Below are positions 7,890 through 16,181 of a DNA stretch of 64,000 bases, in pieces (position 1 is the first letter of the stretch; the number at the start of each line of letters is the position of its first letter). The stretch comes from Candidatus Flexifilum breve. GTDB lineage: Bacteria > Chloroflexota > Anaerolineae > Aggregatilineales > Phototrophicaceae. Under the pieces are notes generated by a model that was not told the origin of the DNA, searched no databases, and worked only from the letters and a program-made list of their open reading frames with translations. The stretch spans positions 620,001-684,000 of the forward strand of contig JADKGC010000001.1 in assembly GCA_016717205.1 (NCBI GenBank). Direction: 5' to 3'. Position numbers and translations under genes: made by a program.

Positions 7890-9212
7890 TTATTTCTGAA
7901 CGATCTCCGCCGCGTTGCCCTCGAAGTGGTTGCCGTCCGTGGTGACTCCCGGCTGCCCTTCGAGCTGCACCGCCGCGATGACATTGGCCGTAAACGTATT
8001 TTCAGTCAGCGTGCAGTTCTCAACGCGACCGTAGCGCGCCCCGATACGGTTGTCTTTGAATTGATTACCGCGCACAACAAAATCGTGACACGGTTGGTCC
8101 ATCGAATCTGCGCCAGAATAGGCATTGAAGCCAATCGTATTCGACTCAAACAGGTTGTCAGCGAACACGAAGTTGTAGGTCGTTTCATGCCCGGGCCAAT
8201 ACGCGACGACCACACCACCGCGCGTCCACAGGCGCACCCCATCGCCGTTCAAGCGAATGCGGTTGTTTCGGATAGTGAAGTCAAACCCATGCTCGATAGC
8301 AATCCCGGCCCAGCGGTTAAACTCCACAAGATTGTCTTCAAGCACGTTATCCCACGAATAACCCATCCAAAAACCGTAGTTCGATCGGCTGCAGTCGTTA
8401 CGGCGGAAGATATTGCCTTTTGAGAACGTGGCCTCAATCGCGTTATTCGGGCTCAGGCGACAGTCGTTCTCTTCGAATAGATTGTCGTTGCACGGCTCAT
8501 TTACGCCGGGATGCTCATACCCGCATAGGAAGATTCCGTCGCCGCCGCCGATACAGGTGTTATTCAAGAAGCGGTTGCGCGATGATCCCTTCACCAGAAC
8601 CATACCCGCCGTGTCGGCTTCCGCGCGGATCGATCCGTCTTCGGGGCGGCGGTAGAGTCGGTTACAGAAGTCGAAGCGGTTGTTCTGGAACAGGCTGTCA
8701 TTGGTGCGCGACAGGTAAACGCCCCAACCGCTGTTAAAGGAGGCGTTGTTGTCCTCGACGGTCAGATGATCGCAGTTGTACAGCAGCAGTCCGTTCAACT
8801 GGTGCTGAAGATCGCAGCGCCGAACGACTCCACCATCGACGCCATGCAGCAGGATCGCGCCGCCGTAAACCTGCGCAACTGGCAGCCACAGATAGAGGAA
8901 CGTATCGATGCCTTCAATCTCCCAGGTGTCGCGCACTTTGATCGACTCGATCGTCAGATCGCCGCAGTTGTCACAGCGGATCGCGTGATAGTAACCAGAC
9001 AGCGCCAGATCGCGAATGGTGATGCCCTTGTGCCCATCGACGCGGATACCTACACCTTCCTGCTGCGCGCTGATAATCACCGTGCCGCTGCCCTGCACAG
9101 TGACGTGGTCCGCGCCGATGCTCACGCCGTTCGGCAGCGCGTACACGCCGGGAGCGAACTCGGTGTCCTCGGTGATGATCATCCCGTCCGACGGGATCAC
9201 GTTACGCTTCAT
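7890..9212 (-). CDS. right-handed parallel beta-helix protein (NosD/PbH1-type)
   Basis: The 440 residues are built of about 20-24-residue PbH1 coils with N-rich turns, such as HLTVEDNNASFNSGWGVYLS, NDSLFQNNRFDF and FTIRNNRIRLNGDGV. This is the fold of NosD, pectate lyases and C5-epimerases. No Sec or lipoprotein signal is visible, so the location is uncertain. It ends the first sugar ABC operon, 3 nt after the permease stop, and lies tail to tail with GH2. A role as polysaccharide lyase, epimerase or glycan-binding protein in the same pathway is inferred from position. The fold is certain, the activity is not. Confidence 0.78.
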   Translation of the reverse strand: MKRNVIPSDGMIITEDTEFAPGVYALPNGVSIGADHVTVQGSGTVIISAQQEGVGIRVDGHKGITIRDLALSGYYHAIRCDNCGDLTIESIKVRDTWEIEGIDTFLYLWLPVAQVYGGAILLHGVDGGVVRRCDLQHQLNGLLLYNCDHLTVEDNNASFNSGWGVYLSRTNDSLFQNNRFDFCNRLYRRPEDGSIRAEADTAGMVLVKGSSRNRFLNNTCIGGGDGIFLCGYEHPGVNEPCNDNLFEENDCRLSPNNAIEATFSKGNIFRRNDCSRSNYGFWMGYSWDNVLEDNLVEFNRWAGIAIEHGFDFTIRNNRIRLNGDGVRLWTRGGVVVAYWPGHETTYNFVFADNLFESNTIGFNAYSGADSMDQPCHDFVVRGNQFKDNRIGARYGRVENCTLTENTFTANVIAAVQLEGQPGVTTDGNHFEGNAAEIVQK

Positions 9213-9215
9213 AGG

Positions 9216-9551
9216 TTAACCCTTCAATCCGGTCAGTTGAATACCCTCGATGAAATACCGCTGAGCGAAGAAGAATAACACGATCATGGGTACCATGCTC
9301 ATGACCGAGGCGGCAATCAAGCGATCATAGAAGATTGTGCCGTACTGGTCATTGAAAAAATTGAGTCCGACCGATACGGGAAACAGATCCGGGCTGGAGA
9401 GGAAGATGAACGGTTCAAGGAAGCTGTTCCACGTCCACCAGAAGGTGAAGATAATCACGGTGGCGATGGCGGGTTTGCTCAACGGCACGATCACCCGCGC
9501 GATGATTTGCAGCGTACTTGCCCCGTCGATGCGCGGCGTCTTCCAGTTCAC
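9216..9551 (-). CDS. sugar ABC permease (MalG type), C-terminal fragment
   Basis: This frame carries the last third of a MalG-like permease: RIDGASTLQIIARVIVPLSK (second half of the EAA loop that contacts the ATPase), two or three membrane helices and the family-typical end FAQRYFIEGIQLTGLKG. The first half of the EAA loop (PRELEDAA) lies upstream in another frame, so a frameshift splits the motif near 9530-9536. The join falls in a GCGC tract where one CG pair appears to be missing. The real gene therefore begins at 11012 and is interrupted, either by mutation or by a sequencing error. Confidence 0.75.
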   Translation of the reverse strand: MNWKTPRIDGASTLQIIARVIVPLSKPAIATVIIFTFWWTWNSFLEPFIFLSSPDLFPVSVGLNFFNDQYGTIFYDRLIAASVMSMVPMIVLFFFAQRYFIEGIQLTGLKG

Positions 9552-9784
9552 GCGGGATCGTCGTGAAGAACTGGCGCAGCATGAAGATCAGAAAGGCGTT
9601 GCCGAAAAATGAACGCAGGAATAGGGGCCACAACGTATTGACCATGCCCAGATCGCGGAAGATCTCGTAAACCGGGACGAGCGTCACCGGGTACGGCAGC
9701 ATCATCGTCCCCAGCAGCAGAACGAAGAAGAAGCTCTTGCCCGGCGCGCGCAGACGCGCAAACGCATAGGCGACGACAACGCTG
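9536..9784 (-). pseudogene. sugar ABC permease (MalG type), middle segment out of frame
   Basis: In a third frame this part encodes VVVAYAFARLRAPGKSFFF, then MLPYPVTLVPVYEIFRDLG and MLRQFFTTIPRELEDAA, the conserved core of MalG-type permeases. It joins the N-terminal frame at about 9778-9788 and the C-terminal frame at about 9530. At the upstream join the usual NTL..T..SS stretch of the second membrane helix cannot be found. That break therefore looks like a short deletion as well as a frameshift. Confidence 0.65.
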
Positions 9785-11012
9785 GGTCGACGTCGAACGC
9801 TTCGCTAACGGCGGTGGTCGGTACGATCAGCGCCAAATCACGCGGATTGCCCACCAATGCGACGGAACGCGCCGCGTTGTCGTCGCTAAAGCCATCCTGA
9901 ACCCGGAAGGGGATGCGGTTTAGTTGATCGCCGCGCGCGCTGGTCAGTCCGCCAAGTTGTGCCGCCCGCAGGGATGTCGCTTGGCTGACCGGGATCACGA
10001 TGCTCGACTGTGTGCCGCTTACCAGCACGATTACGGGGGTTGTGACGTTATCGGCAGTGAAGGTTGCCCCTTGCATGGCTACCTCGTTGACGAGCACCGT
10101 CTGCTCGTTGGTAAGCTGCGTTCGGGGCGCGATGAAGGCGTAGGCGTCGAACTCGAGTTCGTCAATCACAGGCTGCCATGACTCCTGCACCAGCACAATG
10201 AACTCACCGTCCTGGCCTTCAACGGTGAACTGGGGCAGTTCGGTTTGCCCGACTGGGGCAAACCCCGCCTCGGCCAGCTGTTCGACCGGCACGAGGAGCG
10301 CAGCAGCAGCGATTTCCGGTGAGCCAACGACCGTGAGCTGCGACTCGGGGCCGATGGGAATGATCTGGCGGACGCCCTCCGCCGTCTCGATCTCACGACC
10401 ACGGAATTCCACCCCGGCGATTTCGGGCGACGCACGACCACCGGCGTTCACTTCATCCAGTGGCAACCGCAGCGCCGCGGCCTGAATATCCGCCACTTCC
10501 GCGACGATCAAGGTGTCGTCCTCGCCGCGTGCCAGCGCGACAACCTGCCGCGTCTCGCCATCAGCCGTCCAATCGCGCACATTCAGCAGCAGGTCGCCGA
10601 TAGCGGTCGACCGTGCCTCGCCGAGTTCGGCGGTCGGCGCGGCGATCACGTTGGAAAGCAGCGCGGCATCGACGACCGTGGTGTAGCGCCGCAGGCCGAT
10701 TTCGATCACTTTTTCCGTCTGACCATCAATCTCCACTCGCCATAGGCTGAGCATCCGATTGGTACTGCCGACGCGCACTTCTTCCCAGTGCTGCGGAATC
10801 CAGATCGGCGGATCAGTGAAGATCTGCCAACCGGGCTTCAAACTGGCGGAGATCATCCACAGCATGGGGAACAACATGAAGGCAGCGCCGAGCGCCAGAA
10901 TAACGTAACTCGCAGCGTGGCGGATACCGTTTTGCCAGCTTTTGGAAGCGCGCACGATCTGCCAACGGTGAGCGGCGCGCCTGCGAATGGTGGATTGACT
11001 TGCGACATCCAT
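9702..11012 (-). CDS. sugar ABC permease (MalG type) with large periplasmic insertion, N-terminal part
   Basis: Residues about 28-60 (ASYVILALGAAFMLFPMLWM, then SASLKPGWQIFTDPPIWIP) are the first membrane helix and P-loop-like region of MalG permeases. In most homologues the next helix follows soon. Here about 320 hydrophilic residues intervene, with repeated short beta-like phrases (RYTTVVDAALLSNVI, VVALARGEDDTLIV), which should form an extracytoplasmic domain. The frame then breaks near 9780 and the permease core continues out of frame. The gene lies 4 nt downstream of the MalF-type permease in the operon with the binding protein at 12100-13458. The insertion recalls Chloroflexota sugar permeases, from memory only. 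Confidence 0.72.
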   Translation of the reverse strand: MDVASQSTIRRRAAHRWQIVRASKSWQNGIRHAASYVILALGAAFMLFPMLWMISASLKPGWQIFTDPPIWIPQHWEEVRVGSTNRMLSLWRVEIDGQTEKVIEIGLRRYTTVVDAALLSNVIAAPTAELGEARSTAIGDLLLNVRDWTADGETRQVVALARGEDDTLIVAEVADIQAAALRLPLDEVNAGGRASPEIAGVEFRGREIETAEGVRQIIPIGPESQLTVVGSPEIAAAALLVPVEQLAEAGFAPVGQTELPQFTVEGQDGEFIVLVQESWQPVIDELEFDAYAFIAPRTQLTNEQTVLVNEVAMQGATFTADNVTTPVIVLVSGTQSSIVIPVSQATSLRAAQLGGLTSARGDQLNRIPFRVQDGFSDDNAARSVALVGNPRDLALIVPTTAVSEAFDVDPALSSPMRLRVCARRARASSSFCCWGR

Positions 11013-11015
11013 AGC

Positions 11016-11933
11016 TCAGCGCACCTCCGCCTCATAGTAGACCCACGCCGTTGAAGACCGAATCACCAGCAGTGTGATCACCATGATGATGATGAACAGA
11101 ATCCATGCCAGCGCCGAGGCGTAGCCCATCTGCGCCATCTGGAATGCCCGCTCATACAAATTCAGCATATAAAACAGGGTTGCATCGTTGGGACCGCCGC
11201 GCGTCAGCACCCACCCGACATCAAAAACTTGCAGCGCGGCGATGATCGCCAGCACGACATTGAAGAAGATCGTCGGGCTGAGCATGGGCAGCGTCACATA
11301 GCGAAAGCGCGCCCAGTTGTTCGCGCCGTCAATCTCCGCCGCTTCGTACAGCACTTCGGGGATGCCCTTGAGTCCCGCCAGATAGATCACGATCTGTCCG
11401 CCAATCGTCCACCAGCTCATGAGAATGAGCGAGGGCAGCGCCCAGTTTTCGTCTAACAGCCAGTTTGGACCTTTGATGCCAAACACACCGAGCACCAGAT
11501 TGAGCAGCCCACCTTCCGGGCGAAAGATGTACAGCCACAGGATGGCGACGGCAATGCTGCTGAGAATCGACGGGATGAAAAAGATGGTGCGCCAGAAATT
11601 GACGCCGCGTAGATTTTGTGACAGTACCATCGCCAGCGCCAGCGCGATGATCGTGCCGCCGGGCACACTGCCGAGCGCAAACAGCAGGGTGACTTTCAGT
11701 GACTGCCAGAAGTCCGCGTCATTGAAAATGCGTTCGTAGTTGCGCAAGCCGACCCAGACGGGTGCCGAGAGTAAATCATACGATGTGAACGACAGATACA
11801 GCGAACGCAGCATCGGATAAGCGAGGAAGCCTAGAAAGCCGATCAACCACGGCAGAATCAGCGCGTAGAACCAGAGTGCTTCCCGGCGCGCCAGCGTAGA
11901 ACCAGCATTCCTTTTTTGGGGACGTACAGCCAT
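11016..11933 (-). CDS. sugar ABC permease (MalF/UgpA type)
   Basis: The 305-residue protein has six predicted membrane helices. Its EAA loop, EAAEIDGANNWARFRYVTLP, is where CUT1 permeases contact the ATPase. ILPWLIGFLGFLAYPMLRSL and LTRGGPNDATLFYMLNLYE are typical of MalF/UgpA proteins. It lies between the binding protein (upstream) and the MalG-type permease (4 nt downstream). No ATPase gene is in the operon, so a shared MsmX-like ATPase elsewhere is assumed. The ATG at 11933 is preferred over a GTG one codon earlier, with AAGGA upstream. Confidence 0.88.
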   Translation of the reverse strand: MAVRPQKRNAGSTLARREALWFYALILPWLIGFLGFLAYPMLRSLYLSFTSYDLLSAPVWVGLRNYERIFNDADFWQSLKVTLLFALGSVPGGTIIALALAMVLSQNLRGVNFWRTIFFIPSILSSIAVAILWLYIFRPEGGLLNLVLGVFGIKGPNWLLDENWALPSLILMSWWTIGGQIVIYLAGLKGIPEVLYEAAEIDGANNWARFRYVTLPMLSPTIFFNVVLAIIAALQVFDVGWVLTRGGPNDATLFYMLNLYERAFQMAQMGYASALAWILFIIIMVITLLVIRSSTAWVYYEAEVR

Positions 11934-11989
11934 CACGGAAGTCCTTCACCTGTCGAGTGGGTGGCAAGGTGGGTCTTGACCGATAAGGG

Positions 11990-12026
11990 CAGGGGGTTAC
12001 GCTGCCCGAAGGCCGCGCACCCCCTG
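11990..12026 (-). other. intra-operon stem-loop between binding protein and permease
   Basis: CAGGGGG (11990-11996) pairs with CCCCCTG (12020-12026) across a GC-rich loop in the 166-nt gap. It lacks a T run. Such stems between binding-protein and permease genes usually protect or terminate part of the mRNA so that binding protein is made in excess. Confidence 0.5.
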
Positions 12027-12099
12027 TCCACATTATGCACAAGTTGATCGCTGATGCGATGTTACGGACAAGTGATCTCAGTCACCTGCACAGCAGGCT

Positions 12100-13458
12100 T
12101 TACGTCTGCCCGCCTTCCGCGAGGCACGCATCGGCGTCTGCCACCAGTGCATCAAGTTCCGCCTGAATATCGATCGCGTCACCGCCGTCCGCCAGCAGGC
12201 GTTTCATCAAGTCACTCGCCGGGGTGGCGACGCAGGTGCTGTAGTACGGTGAACGCAGTTCTTCCAGCGGGCCGAGGTGGTCGGTTTCGGCGATGAAGAC
12301 GCTCCAGTACGGATCATCCTCGCGCTGCATTTCCTGTGAAACCACCGGATTGCCGCTGAGCGCCTTGAGAGCGAACACGCGCTGGCCGGGCTCGGTCGTC
12401 AGCCACTTCAGCAGCTCCCACGCGGCGTCAGGATTAGCGCTCTGGCCGGAGATGCCCCAACCCATCCACATGAGCACGCTCGCCCGGCCGCCGGGGCCAG
12501 TCGGAACGGGAACAACCTGCCATTCCAGATTCGGCGTTTCGTTGAACACATCCTGCCACCACGGGCCATGGAACGTCACACCGAGCGCGATCTTGCCATC
12601 CTGGAACATCTGCACACGACCGCCCTCGACTGCGCCGATTTCGGTGGCCGACGGCGCGACGTGGTATTCAAAGACCAGGTCACGATACCATTCGAGCGCC
12701 TCAACGGCCGCCTCGCTGTTGAGCAGTCCGGCGGTGCTGGTGCCGTCTTCGCTGATGGTCAGCGTGCCCCAGGCCTGCAGATAACTCTGCATACCGCGCC
12801 ACCAACCATCGTTGATGATATCAATGCCCCACTGGACGATGTTGTCGGGATCAAAGTCCGGGCTGGCCGCGTTGTTGCCGTTGGCATCCAGCGTCAGTTC
12901 CATGGCGATGTCGAGCGCGTCATCCCACGTCCAGCCCTCTTCAGGGTAGGCGATGCCAGCCGCGTCGAGCAGTGCCGTGTTGATGTAGAACGAACTGGTG
13001 CTGTAGTCCTTCGGCAGCGCGACGGGATGACCGTCGTAAAAGCCCTGTTCGTAGATCCCCTGATACACATCCTCGCCGATCGCAATCCCGTTATCGCCGG
13101 AAATGTACGGTTCGAGGTCGATGTACGCCTGACTGTCCGAGGCTTCCATGTACAGCGCCGCCCATTCGGGTGGATACGCCATCAGGTCCGGGCTCGTGCC
13201 CGCTGCTAGCCACGTCAGGCGACGAGTGTTCTGCTCATCGCCAATATTCGGCTCCAGCGCGACGTCGATGCAGGGATATTCCGCCTCAAAGGCTTCGATC
13301 ACCTGATTCATGTATTCGACGCGGTCGCCACTGGACCAATCGTCGACCCGCAAAGCAACCGTTTCCCGCCCTTCACAGAAATCGTTCTGGGCGGCCACAG
13401 GAACAAGCGTCAGCGCCAGAAGCGCCAACACCACCAGCAGAATACTTTTGCGTACCAT
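12100..13458 (-). CDS. sugar ABC substrate-binding protein (family 1)
   Basis: This 452-residue CUT1 binding protein starts with a Sec signal (MVRKSILLVVLALLALTLVP, likely cleaved after VAAQ) and has no lipobox. Family features include VDDWSSGDRVEYMNQVIEAF near the start, LAAGTSPDLMAYPPE, ALPKDYSTSSFYINTALLDAAG and a Trp-rich hinge (EEGWTWDDALDIAMEL). It should capture an oligosaccharide outside the membrane and hand it to the two permeases downstream. Its ATG overlaps a 14-bp operator (13457-13470), and the ribosome site AAGAGG touches it, so repressor binding would also cover the translation start. The sugar is unknown, but flanking GH65, GH172, GH2 and GH38 genes suggest a mixed plant or microbial glycan. 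Confidence 0.88.
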   Translation of the reverse strand: MVRKSILLVVLALLALTLVPVAAQNDFCEGRETVALRVDDWSSGDRVEYMNQVIEAFEAEYPCIDVALEPNIGDEQNTRRLTWLAAGTSPDLMAYPPEWAALYMEASDSQAYIDLEPYISGDNGIAIGEDVYQGIYEQGFYDGHPVALPKDYSTSSFYINTALLDAAGIAYPEEGWTWDDALDIAMELTLDANGNNAASPDFDPDNIVQWGIDIINDGWWRGMQSYLQAWGTLTISEDGTSTAGLLNSEAAVEALEWYRDLVFEYHVAPSATEIGAVEGGRVQMFQDGKIALGVTFHGPWWQDVFNETPNLEWQVVPVPTGPGGRASVLMWMGWGISGQSANPDAAWELLKWLTTEPGQRVFALKALSGNPVVSQEMQREDDPYWSVFIAETDHLGPLEELRSPYYSTCVATPASDLMKRLLADGGDAIDIQAELDALVADADACLAEGGQT

Positions 13459-13470
13459 AGGTCTATACCT
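13457..13470. promoter_or_regulatory. operator copy 1 for the GntR/LacI-type regulator
   Basis: ATAGGTCTATACCT lies over the start and ribosome site of the binding-protein gene. The same 14 bases occur in reverse orientation at 13611-13624, next to the divergent regulator gene. The core AGGTCTATACCT is a near-perfect palindrome, as expected for a dimeric regulator. Confidence 0.7.
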
Positions 13471-13508
13471 CTTTGCAAAGTAATCTAATCATTGAACTGC
13501 TACGATCT

Positions 13509-13537
13509 GTCTAAATCTTAGCGTCAAATTGTGTCAA
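13509..13537 (-). promoter_or_regulatory. possible promoter for the first sugar ABC operon
   Basis: On the minus strand TTGACA (13537-13532) is followed after 17 nt by TTAGAC (13514-13509). The -35 box is perfect and the -10 box weak. It would place transcription start about 45 nt before the binding-protein ATG, upstream of operator copy 1. Confidence 0.35.
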
Positions 13538-13576
13538 GCGTCAATCATTTGGTTCTAGTCTAGGGAAAATTCCTAT

Positions 13577-13606
13577 TTGACATGGACAACTGCTTTCTCA
13601 TATAGT
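13577..13606 (+). promoter_or_regulatory. sigma-70-type promoter of the regulator gene
   Basis: TTGACA (13577-13582), an 18-nt spacer and TATAGT (13601-13606) form a near-consensus promoter. Operator copy 2 begins 5 nt after the -10 box and would cover the transcription start, which implies autorepression. Confidence 0.7.
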
Positions 13607-13610
13607 TAAA

Positions 13611-13624
13611 AGGTATAGACCTAT
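13611..13624. promoter_or_regulatory. operator copy 2 for the GntR/LacI-type regulator
   Basis: AGGTATAGACCTAT is the exact reverse complement of operator copy 1 at 13457-13470. It lies just after a strong promoter and before the regulator start. Two copies 154 bp apart could also support DNA looping. Confidence 0.7.
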
Positions 13625-13653
13625 CAAAGCACATTGTGCAGACTAAGTGGTAT

Positions 13654-14748
13654 ATGTCTGATTTATTAAGCAGAATTCCGGATGCTCCGCCGCTTCATGT
13701 CCAGGTCACCCGCATCCTCAAAGAACGCATCGTCAGCGGCGCGTGGATCAGCGGCAGCAGCATTCCCGCCGAGAAAGAACTGTGCGAAGAGTTCGGCGTT
13801 GCGCGGGGCACCATGCGCCAAGCGCTGCAAACGCTGGAGAGCGAAGGGTTTCTTCACCGCCAGCAGGGTCGCGGGACGTTCGTCATGTACACGCCGAACC
13901 AGCCGCCGTCGCGGCAGGTCGCGTTCGTCGTTCCCTATGTGCGCGACTCCTCCCTCCCCGCCATTCTGATCGGGTTCCAGCAGGTCGCCGAACAGGCGAA
14001 TTTCTCGGTCATCTTCAATCACGTTAACAACAGCATTGAGCAGCAAGAGCGCGTCCTGCGTAAACTCGTCGGCGATGGCACAGCTGGGATTGCGCTGTAT
14101 CCCGTCGACTCGGAGACTCAGCCTGAGATCGAAGCGCTCGTCCGGGCACGCTATCCGCTGGTGCTGATCGACCGCTACCTGCGGGGCACTTCGACGGATT
14201 ACGTGATGAGCGATCATTTTGGCGGCGCGCTGCGCGGGACTCACTATCTCCTCGCTCAGGGACACCGACGTGTTGGCTTCGTGAGCTGGCTTTCACCGGC
14301 GGTCAGCATGGAGCATCGCTATCTTGCCTATGCTCAGGCGCTGCTGGAACGCGGTATCCCGGTCGATGCAGCGCTGGTCTGCCGCGTGGAAGGCTACCCG
14401 CTGATTGATCTCTCGCCGCTCTGCGACTACCTATCATCCCCCGGTCGCCCGACGGCGGTGTTCGCCGCGAATGACCAGATCGCCATCGCGCTGTACCGGG
14501 CGGCGGTGATTGTCGGTCTCGCCATTCCGAAAGACCTGTCCATTCTCGGCTTCGACAACCTCGACATGTCCGACCATCTCGACCCGCCGCTGACGACGCT
14601 GGCGCAGCCCTTCGTCGCCATCGGTCAGGAGGCGGCAAAGATTCTGATCCGGCGCGTCAAAGGCGACGGCGGCGCGCTTGAGCAAATCAGTCTGCCGCCC
14701 GAACTGGTGATTCGCAATTCATGCATCCGTCCAGAACCCGACAGCTAG
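13654..14748 (+). CDS. GntR/LacI-type sugar-responsive regulator (AraR-like)
   Basis: Residues about 9-75 form a GntR winged helix (PLHVQVTRILKERIVSG, SIPAEKELCEEFGVARGTMR, then QGRGTFV). The remaining 270 residues are a LacI-type periplasmic-binding-like sensor domain with RRVGFVSWLS, AVFAANDQIAIAL and ILGFDNLDMSDHLDPPLTTL. This is the domain order of B. subtilis AraR. It should repress the divergent sugar ABC operon and itself through the paired 14-bp operators flanking the shared promoter region, with a sugar as inducer. The ATG at 13654 is chosen. A GTG at 13636 would add six residues and has no better ribosome site. The GH38-like gene begins 31 nt downstream, probably in the same transcript. 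Confidence 0.9.
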   Translation: MSDLLSRIPDAPPLHVQVTRILKERIVSGAWISGSSIPAEKELCEEFGVARGTMRQALQTLESEGFLHRQQGRGTFVMYTPNQPPSRQVAFVVPYVRDSSLPAILIGFQQVAEQANFSVIFNHVNNSIEQQERVLRKLVGDGTAGIALYPVDSETQPEIEALVRARYPLVLIDRYLRGTSTDYVMSDHFGGALRGTHYLLAQGHRRVGFVSWLSPAVSMEHRYLAYAQALLERGIPVDAALVCRVEGYPLIDLSPLCDYLSSPGRPTAVFAANDQIAIALYRAAVIVGLAIPKDLSILGFDNLDMSDHLDPPLTTLAQPFVAIGQEAAKILIRRVKGDGGALEQISLPPELVIRNSCIRPEPDS

Positions 14749-14779
14749 CATCCAGTCCATTGAAACGAGAGGCTCAACC

Positions 14780-16117
14780 ATGAACGAACCCTCGACCGCC
14801 CAAACCAATGAGCGCACCTTGCTCTACTACACCTTCGGCAACCACATGCATTGGGTGGATATGGAATGGCTGTGGGGCTATCAGGTCTTGCCGGACTCCC
14901 TGCGCGATATGCTCCGCTTCTGCCGGGAGACAGGCGCCAAGGGCAACATCAACTTCGACGGCATCGGCTACGAAAAAATGGCCGTCGAAGCGCCGGACGC
15001 CCTGCAAGAACTACGCGCCGCGCTGCAAGCGGGCACGCTGGAAGTCGTCGGTGCGTCGTATGGGCAGCCGTACGGCCTGTTTCATGGCGGCGAGTCGAAT
15101 GTGCGCCAGCGCGTCTACGGTGTGCGCTCGGTGATGCGCCTGCTCGGCGTGCGCCCGAAGACTTTCTGGGAGGAGGAATTCGACTTCTTCCCGCAGCTTC
15201 CGCAAATGCTGCGCGGCGTCGGCTTCGAGTACGCGTCGCTGTTCTTCCAGTGGACATGGCATACGCCCGAAGTCCCACGCGAGACGATCCCGGCGGTGTG
15301 GTGGGAAGGGATGGATGGCAGCCGTCTGCTAACTTCAACGCGCAACGCCTTGAATCTGCACCAGTGGCCCGAAGATTTCGCCGGACTGCTGGACAGCCCG
15401 ATCTTGCGCGAGATGCCCGTGCCGGGGATCGTCCAGTGGCTCGAACTTATGCCCTCCCCAGACTGGATGTGCCGCTCTGAACTGCTGCTGCCCCAGCTCC
15501 ACGCGCTCAAAGCCGATTCGCGCTTTGAGCTGCGCTTCGTCACGCTCTCGGAATATCTTGACCAAGCGCGCGCGCACGCCCAACCACGCCGCTACACGCT
15601 CGATGATGTTTTTCACGGCATGAGCCTGGGCAAGAACGGCGACTATTTTCGACGGTTGAGCCGCAAAACGGAGGAGGCGCTGCTCACTGCCGAGTCGCTC
15701 TCCGCGCTGGCAGGTTTGTTCGGGCGTCCATACCCCCATTGGGATGTCTACCCAACGTGGGAACTCGAAGAAGGGTGGCGCGAACTCCTCAGCGCGCAGC
15801 ACCACGACAATGACGAGTGCGAAGGGTTGTGCGGGTTCGTCGGCGAAAATTCGTATCAACGCAGCCGCCGATTGAGTGAGGCCATATTTCAGCGCAGTCA
15901 GTCTCTGCTTATAGAACGCATTGGTCTCGCTCACGAACAAACTTTTGCGTACAACCCGCTCGGCTGGGAACGCCGCTTTGTTCGCATGACCGGAAACAAC
16001 TACCAATTGACGACGGTGCCGCCGTTCGGCTACACGGTGTGCCATGACGAGCTTGTGCTGCCTTTTCCAGATTTCGATGAAACCGCATCGGAATTCATCG
16101 TCCGGCGGGGGCGTTGA
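14780..16117 (+). CDS. GH38-like alpha-mannosidase, N-terminal catalytic part
   Basis: The 445-residue frame holds a GH38-type catalytic barrel. It starts with FGNHMHWVDMEWLWGYQVL, a variant of the family metal-site H-x-H, and contains KTFWEEEFDFFPQLPQ and SAQHHDNDECEG, which corresponds to the conserved QHHD. The gene ends early: a short piece (LTVIVDKQRGLITQIA) follows in a second frame near 16111-16160, and the C-terminal domain continues in a third from 16182. The first break lies at a run of five G (about 16106-16110). The intact enzyme would be about 840 residues, cytoplasmic, with GAGAGG upstream of the ATG. Divergence from standard GH38 leaves the substrate open. Confidence 0.68.
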   Translation: MNEPSTAQTNERTLLYYTFGNHMHWVDMEWLWGYQVLPDSLRDMLRFCRETGAKGNINFDGIGYEKMAVEAPDALQELRAALQAGTLEVVGASYGQPYGLFHGGESNVRQRVYGVRSVMRLLGVRPKTFWEEEFDFFPQLPQMLRGVGFEYASLFFQWTWHTPEVPRETIPAVWWEGMDGSRLLTSTRNALNLHQWPEDFAGLLDSPILREMPVPGIVQWLELMPSPDWMCRSELLLPQLHALKADSRFELRFVTLSEYLDQARAHAQPRRYTLDDVFHGMSLGKNGDYFRRLSRKTEEALLTAESLSALAGLFGRPYPHWDVYPTWELEEGWRELLSAQHHDNDECEGLCGFVGENSYQRSRRLSEAIFQRSQSLLIERIGLAHEQTFAYNPLGWERRFVRMTGNNYQLTTVPPFGYTVCHDELVLPFPDFDETASEFIVRRGR

Positions 16118-16181
16118 CCGTCATAGTCGATAAACAGCGCGGCTTGATCACGCAGATTGCGAATTCGATTTCCCCGATGGT

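Noticed and set aside
13550..13576. TAGGGAAAATTCCTA as another NreC-like site
   Set aside because: The half-sites are unequal (CCTA against CCCTA) and the location is a sugar promoter, so similarity to the 47735 palindrome is probably chance.
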